From the NCBI RefSeq assembly GCF_000004195.4, contig NC_030678.2, forward strand, positions 31,534,201 to 31,598,200: a stretch of 64,000 nt of DNA. Reading direction: 5' to 3'. The translations under genes and the position numbers were made by a program. The stretch's first letter is position 1; each line of letters begins with the position of its first letter. The notes beneath the pieces are model-generated. The model was not told the origin of the DNA, ran no database searches, and saw nothing but the letters and a program-made list of their open reading frames with translations. The stretch comes from Xenopus tropicalis. Taxonomy: Eukaryota; Chordata; Amphibia; Anura; Pipidae. This document shows positions 22,304 through 32,425 of the stretch, one piece after another.

Positions 22304-24305
22304 CCCAAGGCTCACCACTCCAAGCACAGACATTACAGGCAAATTTCATGAGGTTCATGAAAAGTCTAAATTGCTATAACGGCACAACATGGTAATAAAG
22401 CTATTTCCGCCTATTGCAAAATTATATTGATCTCTGTTTGCAGCTCCTCCAACACTCACATTTTGTTTCCCCACATTTCAATTTAATTTAGATACAGAAG
22501 AAAGATTGAAGAAAAAGAAAAAAAGGGTGTGGAGCTCCTACCTAGAGTGCATTAATATATCTATATAGCAATTTAGTGACATTTTCAATTCATTTAGGAC
22601 TGGATTCACCTGTTGGATTCATCTGAAAGCTCTTCTAAATCCGGCAAATACTACTTTCTCTCCATGTTGCACCTGAGGCACATCACTCTGCTGCCTACCC
22701 CTAATTCATCCAATTGGATTGGGTGGTTTCCAGGCCTGGACTGGGAAGAGTTAAGTATAAAAATTAAGTACTGTATATAAGATGGATAAAGTCTGTCTCA
22801 GGAGAAGACACTAGTGTCAATGCTTGAAACTGTGCCAAGAAGGCTTTGTACAGCTGGATGTAGTGTAGTGGCATAGTGGGTGCCAGTTATATGACATAAA
22901 CCCTACCTACAAAAACATTATCTAGTTACTTAATACTACTGGGCAAATCTGCAAATAGGGTTGGTTGTTAAAATAAAAGAAGTTGGAAATCCTTCCTCCA
23001 GAAGGAGTGGTCAGTGGACAGAAAAAGGGCACAGAAACTTAGTTACAAAGATCATTTTGAAAAGTACAACCTGTCTACTTAAGTAAGCAAGTGCTTCCAT
23101 ATTCCAACCTTCCTAATAAATAATTACGGCTGTAGGTTCAGCTTTGACAATTCAGGTTTTTTTTGTATATTTAACTATTTGTAGCTCTGGCATTGGGGAG
23201 TTACTGTGGTTTATATGCTGATCAAATGGGGAAATAACTGACTCGCCAGTTGGGGGCTCACTTTTTGAATTGTGTAGCTGTATATTCTACCATGTGCGCA
23301 GAACTGCATAGGATTCTGGAACTTTGTAAGCAGCAGCCGAAAACAATCCCAATATATTGGAATCTCAAGAGGAATGAAACAGCTGCCTGCAATAGAATGA
23401 GAATCGCTTGGCAATCCTCTTTTCTCACACAACTGGACTGCTAGTGCTGCTGTGGATTTGGTGCAATGTGAACAAGAATTCCCAGGGTGTCCCTCAACTT
23501 CACATTGGGAATCCTTTTCACAAGTAAATCTGTTTTTTTCCCACAAGCCTGTGTACTGTAACTATGCTGTCCCTCAAACCTGTGCACTATAAGTGAATTT
23601 CTTTTTTTTAACCATCCTGTGCACTGTAACTGCTCAGTTTAGAGACGTTGGGTGCTTTTCTTTATCACCAGAGCATAGGCACTGTATACTGTAGGTCCTG
23701 TATACTGCACTTTGTCAATTTCTGTAATGTACAGGAACTGCACACTGTGTGGCTTTTATTCTTCAAGAACATTGATTTACCCCGACTGCCAACTCTAACA
23801 TATTCTTATGGCTACAGGACCATTTTCCACATCTCCTATTTTAATCACCATCTCTAATGCTAGCCACGCTTGCTATAGTTTTTACTACTGTCTGATCGAT
23901 TTTACAATCAACTGAATGATCTACAGGCAGTACAGGTGATCATTTGCAGACCAATATCTGGTCACACCAAATAAGAAAAATGGGCTTACCAAATAGTTTA
24001 GTGCCTGTACTGGATCGCTGGCTTATCTGGCATATAACCAATTACTCCAGAATTTACCAATCCAAGTGCATAGCCATCTTGCACTAATATCTGAGGAGTT
24101 GTTTCTGTTTGATGTAACATACATAGATACACAGAGAAAGCCCAAGAATTTTAGATGATACAAAGAGCTGCTTTTACTCTTTCCGTTATCTTTCCACCAA
24201 CACAAAAGCCTGCCATTTCATAAAAAGTCATAACATAATTGCTTCCTCTTGTGTGGGACTGCAGGACAGTGGTTTTATCTGTGCAGTTTTGCCTCAAGCA
24301 ACACC
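22304..24305. other. intron sequence, nothing recognised
   Basis: Repeated CTGTGYACTGTAACT-like phrases at 23545-23760 suggest a very old short tandem repeat. No exon signal. Confidence 0.4.
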
Positions 24306-25128
24306 TTAAAGGGATATTTTCATTATTTTTATTACTAAATTACACTGTTTACATAGCAAAAAATTCACACTACCATTTAATATTCTTTTCTTAAACCAGC
24401 TGTAATATTGGTGTGTAGGCGCCATATCAGTGCATTGTGCCTGAGTCTGAGCTTTCAGAAGGAGCCAGCACTACACATTAGAACTGCTTTCAGGTAACCT
24501 ATTGTTTCTCCTACTCCCATGTAATTGGAGGAGTCCCAAGCCAGACTTGGATTTCTTACTATTAAGTGCTATTCTGATATCTACTGGGAGCTGCTATTTT
24601 GCTCCTACCCATTGTTCTGCTGATCGGCTGCTGGGAGGGGGGTGATATCGCTTCAACTTGCAGCTCAGCAGTAAGGGCTGTGGCACACGGGGAGATTAGT
24701 CACTGGGCGACTAATCTCCCCGAAATGTGAAAATGTAAATCGCGGGTGGGATGGCATACGTGGCACATCAAATTGCCGACATTGCCTCGAAAGGCAACTT
24801 CGGCGATTGCGGCACCACTTATGCCATCCCACCGGCGATTTACATTTTAGCCGGTGGGATGGTATTTCGGGAGAATTTGGTCGCCCGCGACAAGGGAGAT
24901 TCGACGCGCGGTGCCAAAGCCCTAAAGTGTGACTGAAGTTTATCAGAGCACAAGGCGCCCTGGGAAATGAAGAATATGGCTATCCCCATGTGGAATTTCA
25001 AAATTAAATATCAAAAAATCTGTGTTTTTGAAAAAATGGATTTGAATGCAGGATTCTGCTGGAGAAGTTCTATAAACTGATGGGTTTTGAAAAAAAAAAA
25101 CATGTTTTCCATGACAGCATTCCTTTAA
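24306..25128. mobile_element. T2/Kolobok-like element (with nested MITE)
   Basis: TTAA-AGGGATATTTTC at the left and ATGACAGCATTCCTTTAA at the right. Inside are the phrases GGGGTGATATCGCTTCAACT and GACTGAAGTTTATCAGAGCA and the terminal AAAAACATGTTTTCC typical of a very common Xenopus repeat. TTAA at both ends fits T2/Kolobok. It is interrupted by 24675-24922. Confidence 0.75.
24675..24922. mobile_element. Harbinger-like foldback MITE, family A copy 3 (nested)
   Basis: Ends GGGCTGTGGCACACGGGG and GTGCCAAAGCCC, TAA on both sides (24672-24674 and 24923-24925). Removing it restores CAGCAGTAAAGTGTGACTG of the host T2 element, so it is the younger of the two. Confidence 0.88.
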
Positions 25129-25387
25129 GCAAGGTGGCAAAATGTGAATTTCCTTTATGGCTAAATATAGTATCAGAATACGAGACTTCTGCTTTCTTTT
25201 TCCCTGTAATATTGCTAGCAAAACTTCTATAAAGTTCCCCTATCTTCCACAAAAAAGTCACACATGGCAATACCCTCCATGCCTTATGCTACTCACTCGC
25301 CTGTAAGTGCAGTGATAGATGGATGTCATTGAATTTAGGACATGGCACAAGCAGCATTGGGTGGTATTGGCACAAATAAGTACTGAC

Positions 25388-25790
25388 AGGGCTGCCATCA
25401 GGGAGGGGGCAGGGGGCACAGTTGTCCCGGGCCCACTGCATTTTGGGTCTTAAAGGGGGCCCCATGCTGTGCTCACTCTGGGTCCAGGCCCCCAGCTGTA
25501 AGTCAGCTCAGCTGCAGAATTGGGAAGGGAGGATGGGGCTAAAGTCCCTGTATCTGCCTTGCCTTACACAGCTCTCTGTCCTGCTTGTTTCCTTCTCATA
25601 TTAAGCCCTGGTAGAGACGCATAGGGGTTGGATGGGCTGAAGCAGAAATGTAAACTTTACTCATCCAATAGCTGTGTGCTCTCCCAGAACTTATACATCA
25701 TGAAAAAGTGAGCAGGACAGAGAGCTGTGTAAGTCAAAGAAGATGCAGGGACTTATCCTAGCTATTAGGGGAGACAATTCTGTGTGCTGG
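25388..25790. mobile_element. foldback repeat, likely hAT-derived
   Basis: Left end CAGGGCTGCCATCAGGG resembles a hAT terminus. An imperfect inverted repeat of about 50 bp (TTACACAGCTCTCTGTCCTG at 25562-25585 and its complement near 25707-25735) spans the middle. The right terminus was not found. Confidence 0.4.
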
Positions 25791-26191
25791 TGGGAATATA
25801 AAATAGTGTTGTATTCATTTATATGTACTTTGTGTGGCTAATGTGTTTGTGTGGCTTTTGGCTTTGCTTTGGTTTGGTTTTCAGCAGATATACCTGAGGG
25901 TGTAATATTTCCATTGCTGGGGCTAAATCATCCCTGCACCGGCCCAAACACTGTCAATTTATTGCTCTTATCAGGTGCAACCCCTCTCCCACATTTGTTT
26001 CAGCTCTCCCCTTTTCTCTCATCCTCTCCATCCTTTCCCTTTTGCTCTAATTTTGACCATTGTTTCCCCTTATGTCTGCTCCATCAAACCACTCTCCCTA
26101 ATAACCCAGAGCTCCAGGGTTCCCTCAGTGCCTGCTTCAATAGGTTCAGCGCACTTGCGGCAAAATAATCACATGCGCATGTCACTCTAAC

Positions 26192-26472
26192 CAGGGCCGG
26201 ATTTAAGTTCACGGCGCCCCGAGGCCGCCCCCCCCCCCCCGAGTGCGCATGCGCGAACGCGCGGCGCCCTCTCCCCCCGAGTGCACATGCGCGATCAACG
26301 TGCATGCGCAATCGCACATTTAAACTCCCATAAGGAGCAGTGGGGAGAGGTCCCGACTGCTCCGTATGGGAGCCAAATTTTAAAATTCTGTTGCGGCGGG
26401 GCGGCATGCCGCCCCTAAACTTGTGCCGCCCTAGGCCCGGGCCTTTGTGACCTTTCCACAAATCCGGGCCTG
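26192..26472. mobile_element. hAT-like MITE, family CAGGGCCGGATTT, copy 1
   Basis: Ends CAGGGCCGGATTTAAG and AAATCCGGGCCTG; perfect 8-bp duplication ACTCTAAC (26184-26191 and 26473-26480). CpG-rich interior with GCGCATGCGC words and a C-run at 26228-26240. Confidence 0.9.
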
Positions 26473-26540
26473 ACTCTAACGCCAAACAACAGAAATGACT
26501 CCAGCTAGACTTCCAGCGAAGTTATGTGTGTGAGCGCAAC

Positions 26541-26679
26541 CCGTGCTGGATTTCTCAGGAGGGTGTCTAGTGGCCACCCTCATTCCCCGCCCCCTCCACC
26601 TCCCTCAGAATCACGCATGCCGTAAATTTGTGCCACCCTAGGCCCGGGCCTTTGTGACCTTGCCACAAATCTGGGCCTG
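26541..26679. mobile_element. hAT-like MITE, family CAGGGCCGGATTT, copy 2 (internally deleted)
   Basis: The right half (GCCACCCTAGGCCCGGGCC, ending GGGCCTG) matches copy 1. The left end is CCGTGCTGGATTT. It has its own 8-bp duplication AGCGCAAC (26533-26540 and 26680-26687), so it is an independent insertion only 68 bp from copy 1. Confidence 0.85.
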
Positions 26680-26687
26680 AGCGCAAC

Positions 26688-27976
26688 CGAACTAATCTCA
26701 ATACATTGGCCACAAATGCATCAGGACACTCCTGGCGAGTGCAACAATGCTGGAATTCTAAGAAAAAAAACTATATTTTAGGGTTTCCATCTGGGCTTTT
26801 TCTAAACAATAGAGCCTTTGCCCACAATTTAACCATTAGAACCCCTGGGAGGGGGGCCCACATAATTGCTACCAGTACTGACTGGTAGCAGTATTGCGTT
26901 TGTATTAATATTTATTAACCTAAAATAACCTGCAGCACATAAGGATATGTAAATTATAATCACAAATACATTGATGTAAGTCAGGGCTGTTTTAATAAAT
27001 GGGCAAAAGAGGCATTTGCCCAGGGCCCACCAGGATAGGGAGCCCAACAGCACACCTTTCATCTGGGATGACTTTTGGCACAACTGCTGAGACGGGAGAC
27101 CCCTCATTTTAATCAACAGTATGGCTATTTTAACTTCCTTGTCTTTTTTCTTGTGGCATCACTATTTTGTCATTTATCTGCTCCCAGGGCTGTTGGTCCA
27201 GGGCGACACACGTAGGGACCATGTCTACTTCAGACCATTTCCATAATGTCTGCCTTACTATACTGAGCTTCATGTGCTTGAGAGTTATTCTATCTACACA
27301 ATTCTTGGGGTAGTGGGGGCCCACCAGATAAATGTTGCCCAGGGACTGCTGGTACCTTAAAGTGGCCCAATATATATATATTTATAATTAGTAAAATCTG
27401 ATCCCCCCCCCCTCCCGAGGCACGTCGATCCCACCCTATTTACTGTATTGGAAAATGTGATGCTGGCTGAGAAAATAGTGGAGGCTGGAAGCAATCCCCA
27501 GCTTGGTACAAATAAGCATAATAAAGGACATTTGTGCCTGTAGCAGTGGGAAAATGTTCCTAGGAAGCCTCGAGCCGAAAGCTGATATACTGTGAGCTCA
27601 ATGAAAAAATGAATATATACACTGAAATGGGTTTTCCTTTAAGGGGTTTCCAAGATTTTATTTAGGAACTTCAGACCTTGACAGCATTTGACAAAAACTA
27701 AACTTAAAATTCTGTTTCCACTTGACTAAATATAAACTAAATTATGTAATTCTGGAATACAGGTATCAAAATAATACTTTTCTCTCTTTGAGAAAAAGAA
27801 AACTAAATTGTGTGAATAACCATAGACCCTTAAGAACCTACCAGGGCAATGGACAGATTTAATTTTAATGCTATAACTTTGCAATCAGTGCAGCCACCCT
27901 AACTGTTTTTATTAGAAATGCCCCTGAATGTTCAGTTGAATTGAATTCTGAGAACCACAGCCAAGGCTGCCCTTAC
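26688..27976. other. intron sequence with hAT-type scraps
   Basis: 26983-27100 (CAGGGCTGTTTTAATAAATG, CCCAGGGCCCACCAGG) and 27297-27370 (GGGGGCCCACCAGATAAATG) look like two fragments of one repeat family. 27370-27410 is a TA tract followed by a C-run. The remainder up to the coding exon is unremarkable. Confidence 0.35.
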
Positions 27977-28126
27977 CTTGCTGAGACGGGACTCGAAAGC
28001 GAGAGAATTGGTTGATCGGGAAGTTTTCATCCCAAAGGCGATGGTGGGAATGGCTTTTGCACGCTCGGCCCCATGGTTTCCTTGTTTGGCCACTGCACCC
28101 AATGACCGCGCAGAACTCTTCATTTC
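27977..28126 (-). CDS. specc1: specc1 (cytospin-B) first coding exon
   Basis: Seen: reading the minus strand, a pyrimidine-rich tract ending in CTAG is followed by GAA and an ATG at 28123-28121. A 49-codon frame then runs to a strong donor (AAG|GTAAGG) at 27977/27976. The peptide starts MKSSARSLGAV, has a second Met at residue 32, and ends NSLAFESRLSK. It is basic and Ser-rich with no globular domain. Known: vertebrate SPECC1 has an N-terminus of the same length, with the same internal Met and a near-identical LAFESRLS(R/K) block. Cytospin-B is a cytoskeleton-associated coiled-coil protein with a C-terminal calponin-homology domain, related to SPECC1L (cytospin-A). The start is chosen because length and sequence align with the family and -3 is a purine. 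Only 3 nt of 5' UTR lie in this exon, so upstream exon(s) must exist. The exon ends in phase 0 and joins in frame to 17244-17109. Identification is by recalled similarity, not by a search. Confidence 0.9.
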
Positions 28127-28205
28127 CTAGCAAGGAGAAATTGTCTTTTAATACTATAACTTTATTTTAATGTGAACTACCATTTTAACACTAAACACCA
28201 TTTTT

Positions 28206-28541
28206 TTTTTTTTTTTTTAAAGGTTGATTTTTATTGAGTTTTACAACAACAGTGGAAGTGGGAAAGGGGAAAGGGAGGAAGGGGGGGAAAGAAAGAGGGT
28301 AGGAGAGTAACGGTTGTTACAATAAAGTAGCTGGTGAGTCAGTCCAAGGAGACCAAATATTTTCAAACTTCGCCGGGCATCCTCTGGCAAGATAGGTAAG
28401 TTTGTATAGGTCTAATTGAGAGTTGACCAGGGTAATCCATCTGTGGAGTGTTGGAGGTGACGGGCCCATCCAGTGTAGGGCGATGGTTTTTTTAGCGTAG
28501 AATAGTAAGAGTCTCATTAGTAATTTAGAGTTTCTTCTGTG
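28206..28541 (-). mobile_element. 5'-truncated L1/Tx1-type LINE insertion (ORF2 3' end)
   Basis: Seen: read on the minus strand, the insert carries an ORF2 C-terminal frame (28517-28317: AKKTIALHWMGPSPPTL, RGCPAKFENIWSPW, stop), a short G/A-rich 3' UTR and a poly-A tail (T-run at 28201-28218). It is flanked by the direct repeat TAAACACCATTTTT (28192-28205 and 28542-28555). Known: the RGCP.KF..IW.PW motif near the ORF2 stop is typical of vertebrate L1/Tx1 LINEs. The intact frame, poly-A and matching duplications indicate a recent target-primed insertion. It sits 80 bp upstream of the specc1 ATG exon, antisense relative to the window's plus strand and in the same orientation as the gene. Confidence 0.9.
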
Positions 28542-28555
28542 TAAACACCATTTTT

Positions 28556-29464
28556 AATGATGTAAAATATAAATGCCAGCTTTGTGCTGAACAAAAAGTA
28601 TTTAAAATGTAGTTAGTTGCATTAGTTCATAGCTGGAAAGAAAACAGGATGTACATTGAGCAACAGGAACCATGTAACCAGTCACACTAATGTATAAATC
28701 TATAAAAAGTACAGTTTTCTTTGTGTGACCTGGGACGATTGCATTTGTGTGCAAAGCTGAAAGAATTCTGGAAAGGAAGCCCGGCATCACTTCTAAATTT
28801 TCCATTTACATGGAATACCCTAGAGACTGAACCGCACCCACAGGGTTTTAAAGCACAGCCAGGGCAGTGTGCAAAATAGATTCCCAAATGCAGGCCAGTT
28901 TCATCCTTATTGGGACTCATCAGTGCAATGCAGGAGATTCCAGTCAGCATACGCAGAAGGGAAGCGGATCCACTAGAAAATCATTTTGGTTAAGGGAAGA
29001 CGTCCTTGTTCATATGCACAGCAGAAGGAAGCCCAGGATTGCTCCTCAAATGTCCATCCACATGGAATACCCTATAGACTAAGCCTCACCCACTGGGTAC
29101 TTAAAGAGGAAATTTTAGGCGCAATTTCGGGCTTTCCTCCGCATTATATATATATATATATATATTACACAGACAGGGTAATATCAAGGGAAAGTGACCC
29201 CAACACATGATCCCAGGTATATAATGACACTGTGACCCCAGGCTTATAATGCAACAGTAATTCCAGTATCAGCATATAATGAAAAGTGAACCCCACTATC
29301 ACTCTATAATGGACTGTTTGGTTTATGCGCAGAGAGACAGTACAATCAGTGAACAAAGAAAAAAAGCAGCATGAGCCATTACGCCCATGTTCACCGGTCA
29401 TACTAGACGGTGGAAAGAGTCCTGTCTGACGCACACAGATAGGTGACAACGGTTCTCCAAAATA
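28556..29464. other. presumed intron 1; TA microsatellite at 29143-29165
   Basis: A partial direct repeat: CATGGAATACCCTA(G/T)AGACT occurs at 28809 and 29061, about 250 bp apart, so 28.74-28.87 and 29.0-29.1 kb may be a diverged duplication. Otherwise nothing. Confidence 0.4.
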
Positions 29465-29614
29465 ACAGGCCACGCTGGAATTCAAAATAGGCCCTGGCAT
29501 TTCAAGTCCACAGAGGCCCAAACAGCTCCCACCAGCCTAATAAATAGCAACTGTCTATGGCATCTTACAGCAGCCCCTCTGGAATTTGCCAGAACCCACA
29601 GATGACAGTCTGGG
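29465..29614 (+). mobile_element. ~150-bp MITE, family GGCATTTGCCAGAATCCACA
   Basis: AGGCCCTGGCATTTCAAG, CAGAGGCCCAAACAGC, TATGGCATCTTACAGCAG, CCAGAACCCACAGATGACAG. Confidence 0.75.
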
Positions 29615-29773
29615 TATGGAACAAGTCCAACTGTCACTGTTCCATGCTCCAAGTGCACATTTTACTAGCCACTTGTCACTAGCATTAGAAGTGATAACAG
29701 AGAGAGGTCTGTTTTGCCCAACGTTTTCCACCAGATGGCTTTGTTGGACAAAATGCTCCATCTACCATAGAGC

Positions 29774-30063
29774 CAGTGTTCCCCAACATGTTGCTCCCCA
29801 ACCCCTTGGATGTTGCTCGCAGTGCCCCCAAACCAGGTAGTTATTTTTGAATTCCTGACTTGGGGGCAAGTTTTGGTTGAATAAAAACAAGATTTCCTAC
29901 CAAATAAAGCCCCCTGTAAGCTGATAGTGTGCATAGAGGCTGCCTAATAGCCAATCTTAGCCCTTATTTGGCTCCTCCATGAACTTTTATGGTGCTTGTG
30001 TTGCTCTCCAAGTCTTTTTACATTTGACTGTGGCTCACAAGTAAGATAGGTTGGGGATCCCTG
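29774..30063. mobile_element. hAT-like MITE (CAGTGTTCCCCAAC)
   Basis: Left end CAGTGTTCCCCAACATG and right end AGGTTGGGGATCCCTG are inverted repeats. The interior (TTGCTCCCCAACCCC, GGCTCACAAGTAAGATAG) matches a common frog repeat. Flanks CATAGAGC and CTGTAAGC are only partly alike, so the duplication has decayed. Confidence 0.7.
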
Positions 30064-30191
30064 CTGTAAGCTCCACAGGGCAGGGTCCTCCCTTCCTACT
30101 GTGTCTCTTACCACATGGCATCCTGTATTTATACTTATTTATTTTACTAATTATAATGCTTGCCCTCCCTGTGTGTACATATTTATTATGC

Positions 30192-30302
30192 TGTGTAAAA
30201 AACGGCGAGAAAATTTGCCACACATCGCCAGGCTTCGCCGTGTTAAAAAGACGTAAAAAGGGCGTATAATCGGCATAAAATCGGCGTAATTTTTTTTACA
30301 CA
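30192..30302. mobile_element. small CpG-rich inverted-repeat element
   Basis: TGTGTAAAAAA (30192-30202) and TTTTTTTTACACA (30290-30302) are inverted. Between them CGGCG is repeated six times in varied spacing (GGCGTA, CGGCATAAAATCGGCG). CpG density is far above the surroundings. Family unknown. Confidence 0.45.
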
Positions 30303-30903
30303 TTTTTCCTGTGTGCATTAACCAATTGCCATATGGTATTACCATTGCTTTACAAATTAGCATCCAGTAACTATTTTCCATATGCTACATGTATACATTC
30401 ACTTCCTGTCTGACTTCCATACTCCTCCTCGTCTCGGCTGATCTTTCAGCAAAGCTACATCAAGAAAGTGGCTGCCCAGCTATTTCTCCTTGCTATTATT
30501 TTTAAATGTAACCAACGACGAAAGGGGGGCTCCGGCTGCCGTTAAACTTCAACTCCCAGCATCTTCTGAGAAACTAAGGGGGTCTAAAGTATGGTGGAAG
30601 TTGAAATTCCACTGTGCGGGTCAAAGATTGGAACTTCCTGCACTGCAAAAAGAAGCTGTGTTTATGTTTAGCTAAATGTATATGCTGGATTTAACCCATG
30701 ATATTTTAGGAAAGAAAGATTTACATACATAATCCCTTATATTATAACAGTATTTAATTTTCTGTTCCAGCATTATTGTGTTTTGCTATTTTGTGTCACA
30801 TTAAAGGTTTCCATTTCACAAATTTATCTAGTTTTTAAGTTCAGAGCCTCTGTTTACTCTGCTTTAGAAAACCTTTCTTTTCGCTTCCCCTCTCATAGGT
30901 AGG
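30303..30903. other. presumed intron 1; hAT scrap at ~30535-30570
   Basis: CTTCAACTCCCAGCATCTTC near 30548 is a recurrent hAT-type phrase. Nothing else recognised. Confidence 0.35.
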
Positions 30904-31140
30904 CGGATGCCCTACGGGGAGATGAGTTGCCCGAGGCTCAATCTCTGCTAACATGGCCAACTAATCTCCCCAAACCCTTTTCTACCAGCAACAAAGTGAA
31001 TCGCAGGTGGAAAGGCAAACGCGTCACTGAAGAGGAGAAAAGTTTCCTCCTGTAGGCAACTTCGCACGACGCGTAGCCTTTCCTTAGGCAATTCACTTTA
31101 TTGCCAGTGGAAAGGCATTTTGGGGAGATTAGTCGCCCCC
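30904..31140. mobile_element. diverged Harbinger-like MITE related to family A
   Basis: GGATGCCCTACGGGGAGATGA, CTAATCTCCCCAAA and the mirrored GGGGAGATTAGTCGCCC, with facing GTGGAAAGGCA blocks in the centre. The right terminus is missing. Confidence 0.6.
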
Positions 31141-32321
31141 AGCAGCTCAGATTGGCACACTGTTGTAGTGGTTTGTGGGAAATGTAAATTAGAGCATAGG
31201 TTTGTGGGAGAGCAGAACAAATCATTGGAGCTTAATATCAATAGTGGGAAATTTCTAGAACTCTTCCTCAGATGCAAGAAAATTCACTAATATGAATGCT
31301 GCTGTCAAAATACTTAATAACAAATGTGAGAGAATTTATCAATGATGCTCCTTACCTGTATTGTATTTGTATCTTGTTTTAATCAATCATATGGAAATTA
31401 CTGTGTAATATTGACTTGAATATATTACTCTATAATCATGGGAAGAAAGGACAGGGAAAACAGTGTCATTAAGAACACAGGGTCAAATTTACACAGATGA
31501 AATGGCATTCTTACTGGAGCAGGGCTAGCCTGGCCTGGACGAGGATCTCATTGAGGGCCCCAGGCTAGGAGAACTCAAATCCTTATTTAAACAATAGACC
31601 TGTACATAAACATTTACCATTTGGCAATATTTGATTGCTATGAGGTTTGACCCAGTGGGTCAGGTTCCTTGGTGGGCCCTAGGTGACCAAGTTGGACACT
31701 GCCCTGATGGATAATTACTTTATATCTTGTTTAGCCGGTAGCTCTAAAGAGCTGGGGAAAAGTTTTACAAGCAGTAAAAAGAAAACGCTGATGTTGCTGA
31801 ACTACAGCTCCCAGCATGCTTTTACCCTTGATACTATATTAAAGAATTTAAGGAATTGTAGCCCATCAAGTTAAGTGTGATTGAGTGGTAGTGTTTAGAT
31901 CCCATGTTCTAGTAACAGTATACCCCTTTAGCAGAATGTTGATTCAAACAGCACAACTGCGTAGTTATTTTACAATTCCAGGTCTGTTCAGAGCCGCCCA
32001 GCTGCAGGATTGCTTTAGGAAAGGCTGCAAATTAGTACAAATACATATTGAATCCCCAGTGTTGCACTATGGAAATGACAATAAAAGAGATGTTGGGGAG
32101 ACTGTTTCTATCCCTTACCAATAAGAAAGAGGCACCAGGGAGTTCTTCCGTCACATCAAATTAGATGTGTAACTTGGTAGCTATGAAATATACTCCCATA
32201 GCAACAATTCTAAAAATATCTGATAACCAAGTAGAGTAAAACCACGGGTGCTCTGTATTAAGCACAGGGCCCTTAGCAATAACTGGGGAGCCCTATCTGC
32301 AGACAATAAAATGATATTAAT
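31141..32321. other. presumed intron 1, nothing firm
   Basis: 31.50-31.70 kb carries GCAGGGCTAGCCTGG and GGTGGGCCCTAGG, probably repeat scraps. 31800 has CTACAGCTCCCAGCATGC, a hAT-type phrase. Confidence 0.35.
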
Positions 32322-32425
32322 CAGGGGTGTCCAAATGCCAACCTCCATCTGTTGTTTAATTTAAGCTCCCAGCATCCCCTATAACTGAAATTTGTGGTCC
32401 AAGAACAGTAGGAGGGCAGCCAGTT
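32322..32425 (+). mobile_element. hAT-like fragment (CAGGGGTGTCC)
   Basis: Starts TCAGGGGTGTCCAAATGCC and contains TTAAGCTCCCAGCATCCCCT; related to 8011 and probably to 62405-62520. Confidence 0.45.

Larger units (their letters stand above)
17245..27976 (-). other. specc1: specc1 intron between the two coding exons
   Basis: Bounded by GTAAGG at the 27976 side and a TATCTGACAG acceptor at the 17245 side. It contains the LINE remnant and LTR candidate near 18.7-19.7 kb, Harbinger-like elements at 20.7 and 24.7 kb, a T2 element at 24.3 kb, and two hAT-like elements at 26.2-26.7 kb. No conserved coding frame is visible in it. Confidence 0.85.

Noticed and set aside
26192..26472. CpG island promoter
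   Set aside because: The CpG richness belongs to a hAT-like MITE with perfect target duplications, not to a promoter.
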